From Agroathelia rolfsii (lineage: Eukaryota > Basidiomycota > Agaricomycetes > Amylocorticiales > Amylocorticiaceae): DNA of 64,000 nt. The stretch's first letter is position 1, and every line of letters starts with the position of its first letter. Made by a program: the position numbers and the translations under genes. The notes beneath the pieces are model-generated. The model did not search any database, was not told the origin of the DNA, and was given only the letters and a program-made list of their open reading frames with translations. The stretch spans positions 3,968,001 through 4,032,000 of the forward strand of contig JABRWF010000007.1 in NCBI GenBank assembly GCA_018343915.1. Reading direction: 5' to 3'. Below, piece by piece: positions 57,323 through 64,000 of the stretch.

Positions 57323-58338
57323 TGTCAAGGCTTACGCGCTTGACAATACCAAAAGGGACAACCTGCTTGTAAGGCACGCAGGCAGGCTGTAAGGCCGGGT
57401 TTTATGTCCGCTACTAGTTTGGTATTTAAACCGAGTGCTCACGTGCTCCCGTTGCTACCAGTCGTAATAGTACGATCTCTAGGTTTACTATGCTAAGATT
57501 GCGGTCGGTACTCCAATCCGAAGATTTCCCGTGTGCTCTCTTCGCGTCTAATAATCCTTTTAATCGTTTCTTACTCAGGATAGGCGGCTTAGCCCTCCGT
57601 GATCTACTAACACTCGCTAGGACTTATTACTGCCTAGGCCTAAATGAATAGGGCTTGTTTCACGCGCAATGCCTCTTGGTGTATTGAGGACTTTATGACT
57701 TATGACCTCCTTGTATCAAGGTCTACGTATATGCTTACTAAGCTACCCTTAAGGCTTTACACTTAATAAGGAAAAAGGGGGGGGGGAAAGAGAGATATGA
57801 CGGGCTAGGACGAGTAAGCCTAAAGGCGAAATATATTAGTATTTTATGTAAGCATACAAGTGGGGGGGTGCCCTTACCTGAAGGCGAAAAGGTCGAAGCT
57901 AAAGTTCAGGTAGGGGCTACAGGGTTGTATTTATACATAAAGTGAAGGGCCTGTGCACAGCCTTGATGGTCTGTGCGCAGCAGGGTTTGTAAGCGGAATT
58001 GACTAGAATGTAGGGGCAGTGCTTTGTGACTAAGTCCAATGAGCATCCGATCGGAATGATGAGTCTAGTACTCCTTAGTAATCGCACAGTGATCGGAACG
58101 ACCCTGGTTCCTGAGTCTAGACCTTTTGATGAAAAGGAATGGTCTAGACTCCGCCTTCCTAATATACTCTTGTCACGAGCACTCCTGTCACGTGGGGCTA
58201 ACACAGCCAGTCACACGCGCGTTAAGATGTCGCCTGCAAGGTATTTTGTCCGTATCTCAGTTAATAAAAATCGTAAAAATACAAGAAAAATATGTACATG
58301 TCCGTAAAGAAAAGGCGAAAAATGTCCAACTCATAACA
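57323..58338 (-). repeat. B LTR, reversed, with unmatched flanks
   Basis: It is 1,016 bp and complete (TGTCAAGGCTTACG to CAACTCATAACA). The flanks are CCTTG and CTTAG, and the sequences on each side do not belong to one another. Confidence 0.9.
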
Positions 58339-60325
58339 CTTAGAAGGTACTCGGGTTCGTTTCCCTTCTAGGATATTTGGATCCTTTGGTTCGGATATGA
58401 TTGCGTTCTGTTCGTTGAGTGGCACAAGCGGCCCAAAATCAATGTCTAAATTATCTGGGTACTCCTCCACAATGGGCATCATGTTATTCAAGAAAATAAT
58501 ATTTCGCTCAATGGAAATTTTGTTACCGCCATAAGCCTTAGTCCAATAGACATAATGGCCATTAGATTCAGGGTCGAATCCGATCCAGTTGCCGATATTG
58601 CCGCGCGGGTTTAGCTTGTCAGGGTTATCGTTCTTTATCACCACAGGGTTGCCCCATGGGTGAAAAGCGGTGATAGAAGGCAGTTTGCCAAAACGTTTCT
58701 GGAACGGCGACATGCCAATGGTCCGATGGTATGACATGTTGTACATGAGCGTTGCATGATGCAGTGCTTCTCCCCATAACCATTTTGGGAGACCTGATGT
58801 AATCAAGAATGTCCAGACCTTCTCAAATAGGGTCCGATGAATGCGCTCGGCGACTCCATTGTGCTCCGGTGTGTTGTATACTGTGAGCTTACGTGTGATC
58901 CCGTGTTCATCGCAAAATTGTTGAAATGGTGCAATAAATGCTCCATCACGGTTAGATTGGATCGTTTGAATGATGATATTGTGTGATGTTTTTAATTTCT
59001 TCATGGCATTCTCAAAATGTTTGAAGGCTTTGTCCTTTGTGCGCATGAGGGGAATAATTGCCCATCTAGTTGTGTCATCAACAATAGTTAGCGAATATTT
59101 CTTCTTGTCAACGGTCTGGACCGTGGCTGAACCCCAAATGTCTATGTGCCAATGTTGGCCAAATTTCTGAGCTAATGGGGAAATCCGGGAGATAGCAATA
59201 GGTGCGCGTGTGATCTTAGCACGTACGTATGCAATGCATTGAAAATCCTCAGTGTTTTTGACGCGAAATCCCAGGAGTTGCTTCCGACCAATCATAGTTT
59301 TCAGATACACTGTATTCATGTGACCCATAATTTCATGTAACTCCTTCATTGTGATAACACGTGTTGCAGCAGATAACGCTAGAGTTTCCGGGCTATGACA
59401 AATGTGGTAAAGCATGCCAGATTTGCGAATCATGGCTATGTAATTTCCTTTCTTGTTATAAATTTCGATTTGATTGTTGCCGCCCTTCCAAGACTACCCG
59501 ATTGCGTCAAGAGCTCCTAATGAAATGAGCGTGTGTGGCATACTTGGCGCATATAATACCTCTTTTAGGTATATGGTCTGACCACCATTTGCCTTAGGAA
59601 ATTCTATTTTTATGTTACCGGTTGCAGTGGTGTGAAAAATTGTGTTATTTGCTGCGCGAATGGGACGTCCTCCGGGAATTTCCACTAAATTAGTAAGACG
59701 CTCTACATTTGGAGTCATGTGTGATGATGCACTGGAATCAAAAACATTGACATAATGGGTAATAGTAGTAGTGACTGCGGCGGTTTCGGATATGATACTG
59801 GATAGCGTGACATTGTCCGGATCAGTGGCTGCGCTCAATCCATAGGATTCTTCGGATTCTTCCTCAGATGGAATTTCTGTTGATCCGGATAAGGCATTAT
59901 CATTTGATTTCTTCTTGCCTTTCTTGGAAATGCTGCTATTTGCTTTGCCTTTGCGTTAGGGGCATTGAGGTGATTTGTGACCCTTAATGCTGTATACAAA
60001 ACATGTGACATTGCCATTATCAGTTTAGCGCTTGTTGTTAGACCGGCTCCCACGGTTGCCTCCACAACCACGCCCTTGGTTCCATTGATTATTGCCTTTT
60101 CCATATATTTGGCTTGGTGTGGCTGCGGCAAAAGCTTCGGCAATGGTATTTGATGATTCTTAATGCTTCCCACCCCTTTGGATAATACGGCAGTCAGCCT
60201 CCTTCTGCACGGCAGTGATAACAAGGTTAACTGGGATCTCAATATATTTATCGGGCTGATTCAAGTCAGTCTTGCTAACAATGTATGAAGATGTCACTGA
60301 GCTGAGGAGTGCGTCATAGGCGGGG
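58339..60325 (-). pseudogene. Ty1/copia gag-protease-integrase fragment
   Basis: On the minus strand this is the C-terminal part of gag with a mutated knuckle (CFVYSIKGHKSPQC), a protease with DSSASSH in place of DSGASSH, and an integrase of about 360 codons from 59433. In the integrase the HH motif is kept (HEIMGH), the CXXC is damaged (CIAY), and the core shows WHIDIWG, SNRDGAF and PEHNGVAER. A TAG-type stop lies near 59494. RT and RNase H are absent: the frame runs into the B LTR at 58338. No LTR of this element was recognised. Confidence 0.85.
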
Positions 60326-60357
60326 TGTCATGAGTTGGAAAATATGGACAGAATTTT
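60326..60357 (+). repeat. Inverted H LTR tip at the left end of H1
   Basis: TGTCATGAGTTGGAAAATAT continues as GGACAGAATTTTT and then runs into pol. It matches the start of the reversed H LTR ending at 38966, apart from transitions. Confidence 0.82.
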
Positions 60358-62100
60358 TGTGATCTGTCCGGATTTCGAATGTTTGAGGTAAGCCAATCAA
60401 ATAGTGGCGCCAGTTGTCTAGTGCTTGAATGATCGCGAGCATTTCCTTGTCCCAGATATCATAGTTCCGCTCCGCTTGATTCATTGACTGCGAGAGAAAA
60501 GCGACTGGCCTCCACGAGTCATCAGACTGTTTCTGGAGAAGAACGGCTCCAGTAGCATAGCTAGATGCATCCGTCTCCACTCTGGTTTCCGCATGCTGAT
60601 TGTACCCAGCTAGAACTGGTGCTGTTGTAAATGCCTTTTTGAGAGAATCGAATGCATCCTGCTCCGCTGATCCCCAAGTCCATTCAACTTTTCCGGTGAG
60701 ATGATCCAATGGTTTGCAAATGGCTCCGAAGTTTTTGATGAACCTCCGGTAATAGTTTGCTAACCCTCGGAACTGGCGGACCTCTGACACTTTAGTTGGA
60801 ACAGGCCAATCCAAGATTCCGCTCACTTTCTCCGGACTCATCCTTATCTGACCAAAGGAGATTAGTGCTCCAAGGATATTGACCTCCGGAACATCATACT
60901 CAAACTTCTCAAGATTAGCGTAAAGGTCATTTGCTTTTAGGATCTTCAGGACCTCTAGCACAAAGCTCCGGAGTTCCGCCTCATCCTTTCCTCCCACGAT
61001 AATATCATCAATGTAGTGTACAATATGTCCCGTTTAATGCAAGTGATATAATACATCATCCATCATTGTCTGCATTGTTGCGGGGGCATTGCACAGTCCA
61101 AAAGTCATGACAAGCGGCTCAAACAGCCCACGGTTGGTAATGAAGGCAGCCTTATACTCATCTCCCTCCCTTATGCGAATATTATTGAAACCCCAACGGA
61201 GATCAATCTTTGCAAAAGTCCGGAATCGAGTCATCTTGTCCTGTAGTTCGGAGATGAGCGGAAGTGGATAAGCGTTCTTGATTGTCTCTGCATTCAGCTT
61301 CCGATAGTCTTGAACTGGTCGGAGGGTGCCATTCTTTTTAGGAACAAAAAACATTGGAGCAGCAATCGAACTTTCCGACTTCCGGATGTATTTCTTCGTG
61401 AGGTTCTCTTCCAGGTATTCATCCAGTGCCTCCGACTCCTTGGGTGACAAGGGGTATACCTTACTTCTTTTAAGATTGGCTCCTTCTTTTAGGAGAATCT
61501 TGTGATCCCATGGCTTTCTTATAGGGAGGCGGAACGAATCCTCCTTGGAGAAGACCGTGCTATACTCCTTTGCCCAGTCCGGAAGTGATCAGAGCTCTAC
61601 CGATGCGGATATCTTAGCATCTGAGTCCAACTTTACATTTGCCTGTTTCCAATTAATGACTGGGTTCTCCAAACGCAACCAGTCAATTCCAAGTATGACG
61701 TCCTCTGGCCCAATGTCTGTGACTAGGAATGGAAGGCGCTTTCTAACATCTCCGATTGTAGTATTTAATACAGCTACATGTGTGATCAAGCCAGACTTGT
61801 TTGCGGAATTGTCTATATTGTACACGGAAATTGGTTTAGGTAAAGTTTGTACATGAATTTTATTTTTCTTTACAAAGTTTTCATGCACAAAAGATGAAGA
61901 AGCACCAGAATCAATCATAGCTGAGGTGGAAAGAGATGAAAAAAGTCCATGGAACATAATTGGTATATGCAGGTGCTGTTCATTTGCACCTAAGACAGAA
62001 GAAAAGATAGAAATGGAGGTAGAATTACATGATGAAAAAGAAGACAATCTATTTTGAATATATGGGTCAGCCAGAATGGCCCTTTCTTCTGACCCTCTTA
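60358..62100 (-). pseudogene. pol: H1 pol: protease, RT, partial RNase H
   Basis: A single frame has TGA at 61589-61591 and TAA at 61034-61036. Protease DSGAS is near 61900, RT YIDD near 61010-61021, RNase H (ETDASSYATG near 60560; NYDIWDKEM near 60450) runs to DHKN, and then comes the LTR tip. Confidence 0.9.
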
Positions 62101-62111
62101 AAAACCCAGCC

Positions 62112-62988
62112 TGTCAAGAGCTGCCTTTGCAGCTAGCTCGGGCGGTGTGGCGATGCCCCTGGAGCGCTAACTGCTACAGCTGCTCACTGCCAGATGGCAG
62201 CCCTGTGGGTTCGTGGAGTTGCCTCTTCGATATCTCGGGGCTTGCGGCGATACGGGTGACGCGGCGAGCAGTCACGGCGCACGGCAAGTTGAGTGGGTGG
62301 TCCGGCGAGATCAGGCGTGGAGCAAGAGGTGACAAGCCAGAGAGGGAGAAACTAGATGAGATACTCGAGGACGCTCGAGTCCACAGGTTGACCGCTGGCT
62401 ATGCAGCGGGTGTAGAGCTTGTTTAGGGCTGAACACACTTAATTTTCCGACTACTGTAACTACTACATCAGGTACAGTACATATATACAAAGTACAGTAG
62501 TCGTGAAAATGATAAATAAAGAAGAGCAATGAAAACAATAAAGACAATAAGATCCAGCACGCGCCGCGCGCTCTGGTAGTCGTGCCACGCTGTGCACGAA
62601 GGCAGGGGTGCATTCCTTCAGAACCATCGGTGGTCTGATCGTCGATCAGAGTGCGATCATGAGGAAGTCCAAGCGCGATCTTCCCAGATAGGAAGGATCC
62701 GCTGGTGCGGGCACATGGTGACTCGGGGATTGTCTTCAAGAAGTCCAGTCGGCATGTGGAATGCTCTGATGGACAGAAGCGCGTTGATGATGAAAAGGAA
62801 GCGCGAAGGCAGCCTTGCACATGGCTCCGGAGAAACGTCGGCGGACACATCGGAAACGCTTCCGATGCACGGGATACGCGGCGATGCAGAAGGGAGGGCG
62901 TCGCCGGTGACTCCGTCATAGGTGTTTGCATGTGTCGATGTGCGCGATCGGGACGTTCGGCGGCCGGGTGCGTTGGCGGGTCGTGACA
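62112..62988 (-). repeat. Solo D LTR, reversed
   Basis: It is 877 bp with TSD CAGCC (62107-62111 and 62989-62993), the same 5 bases as at 22324. It sits four to five codons before the gag end of H1. Confidence 0.95.
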
Positions 62989-62993
62989 CAGCC

Positions 62994-64000
62994 GGTCCTT
63001 AAGTGCCGCAAAGGCTAGTGCTTGATCTTTGACTATTTTTTGCAAGTCTTCCGTAGTCAGCGCCGAGCTGTTTCTGTCCGCTCTGGTAGGTGTCTGAGTA
63101 GTGGAAGACGCTTGAATCCTTGCGGGATTTCGGGGCGGAGGCTTCGGAGGGTTGGTTCCCACTTGTGCTGCCTGGTAGCGGGTTATCCTAGGATTGGTAC
63201 AATCCACTGCAAAATGTCCGTATTGCTGGCAGTTGAAGCACTGCACCGAAGACATGTCCCTTCATGGACGGGGCTGTTGCAGAAAGCCTGCGGAGTGCGG
63301 AGGACTTGGTGTTAGACCTGCATTAATGACTATAGGATTAGCGGAGGTTCCGCTTCTGCTCTGGCCATTTCCGGAAGGCCTCCAGTTATCGCACCAAAGT
63401 CCTACGGACCTAAGGCCTTCTTCCGCATCAATTGCCGCTTCCACCAGGTGCTCCAAGGTGTCCTTGCGATCCTTGCTGTACCCTCTGATTACTCCGCGAA
63501 TTCTTGAGTGGAGCCCATCAAAGAAGCGAACCCGCTGATCCTCCTCCGACAACTTAGTCTGGGCCGCCAGAGAGTAGAACTTGCTGGCGTAGTCTTGCAC
63601 GGACTGGGAACGCTGCTGAAGGTCCTTGAGCTGCTGCAGTGCATGTCTGCCAAAGTCCCTGGCTCCATACAAGGCCTTGAATGGCTTGTAGAAGTCTTCG
63701 AATTTGAAGGACTTAGCCTTCATTTGCTCATGGAACTTTTCTGTCCATGCTCTCAGAGCTCCCTCCAATAGTCCTAGGAGCAGGCGGCCCTTTCTTAGCT
63801 CTGAATTGAAGACCTCCGGATTGAGCACCAGATAATTTTCAAAGCCCACAATGAAGGACCTGTACTTAGTCCAATCACCAGTGAATTTCTCGGGCTTATC
63901 CCCAATTTCCTTACTTGCGGCTACTACTTGCGGAGCAGAGGTTTGTTGAGCGGAGTTTTCGACTATATCCGTTAGTCTGTCTTGATTCCTTTTGACTTCA
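62994..64000 (-). pseudogene. gag: H1 gag, N-terminus beyond window
   Basis: It contains a capsid region (GFENYLVLNPEVFNS near 63800-63849) and a CCHC knuckle (CFNCQQYGHFAVDC near 63205-63245). TGA 63262-63264 interrupts it. The tail resumes left of the D LTR and ends GF-stop at 62098, with G_GGT_TTT at 62101-62107 (minus). Confidence 0.88.

Larger units (their letters stand above)
60326..64000 (-). mobile_element. H1: Ty3/gypsy element with inverted LTR tip, cut by window
   Basis: The minus-strand gag and pol enter from beyond 64000. Pol breaks off in RNase H and joins an inverted copy of the H LTR start (60326-60357). Integrase, chromodomain and 3' LTR are missing. A solo D LTR (62112-62988) splits the end of gag. 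CGGGG (60321-60325) is the candidate TSD; the other copy is outside the window. Confidence 0.82.

Overview
The window looks like repeat-packed heterochromatin of a filamentous fungus, most probably an agaricomycete basidiomycete. The evidence is the one host gene, split by 50-78 bp introns and encoding a Crinkler (CRN)-type protein kinase, and the abundance of chromodomain Ty3/gypsy elements of the Tf1/sushi type. I cannot name the species. No rRNA, tRNA or CRISPR array was seen.

I named eight LTR groups by their ends. A starts TGTCATGAGAAGG (about 850 bp). B starts TGTTATGAGTTGGATATT (about 1,015 bp). C starts TGTTACGAG (979 bp). D starts TGTCACGACCC (about 874 bp, GC-rich, seen only as solo or fragmentary LTRs). 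E starts TGTCATGAGTTGA. F starts TGTTATGAGTTGGAATTTT (about 858 bp). G starts TGTTATGAGTTCAC (408 bp). H starts TGTCATGAGTTGGAAAATAT. Almost every insertion has a 5-bp target-site duplication (TSD) that can be read on both sides, so the nesting order can be reconstructed directly.

Layout. 1-21389: element C1. Its pol is cut by a solo C LTR (3809-16232) and two solo D LTRs. Inside the solo C LTR sits a D LTR, which holds another D LTR and full element A1 (6075-15751). A1 in turn holds the truncated, reversed A3 (10447-12906). 21390-24748: the 3' remains of successively older elements (E, A4, D, B, A, C) that contain C1. 24749-28209: host DNA with the CRN-kinase gene (25305-27998). 28210-37678: a solo B LTR holding full element A2 (28433-36894), whose gag is split by solo G and E LTRs. 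37684-41783: host remnants and decayed A, D, E and H LTRs. 41784-56434: full element F1 (minus strand), holding full element B1 (43858-51368). 56440-60325: LTR fragments, a B LTR with mismatched flanks (a rearrangement point) and a degenerate Ty1/copia gag-integrase fragment. 60326-64000: element H1 (minus strand), running out of the window.

How the elements work. The Ty3 elements share gag (with a CCHC knuckle), then pol in the -1 frame (aspartic protease, reverse transcriptase, RNase H, HHCC zinc-binding integrase, chromodomain). A G_GGT_TTT heptamer lies at the gag end in every junction I could read. An 11-nt primer-binding site just after the 5' LTR is exactly complementary to the predicted 5' end of the element's own RNA, which indicates Tf1-like self-priming. 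A short intron-like segment lies in the LTR just downstream. Every gag-pol except parts of F1 is broken by nonsense codons, nearly all C-to-T or G-to-A transitions.

The most unusual items are two elements (A3, H1) whose 3' half is replaced by an inverted copy of their own LTR tip, the three-header CRN kinase, the self-primer covariation between families, and an insertion nest about eleven levels deep.
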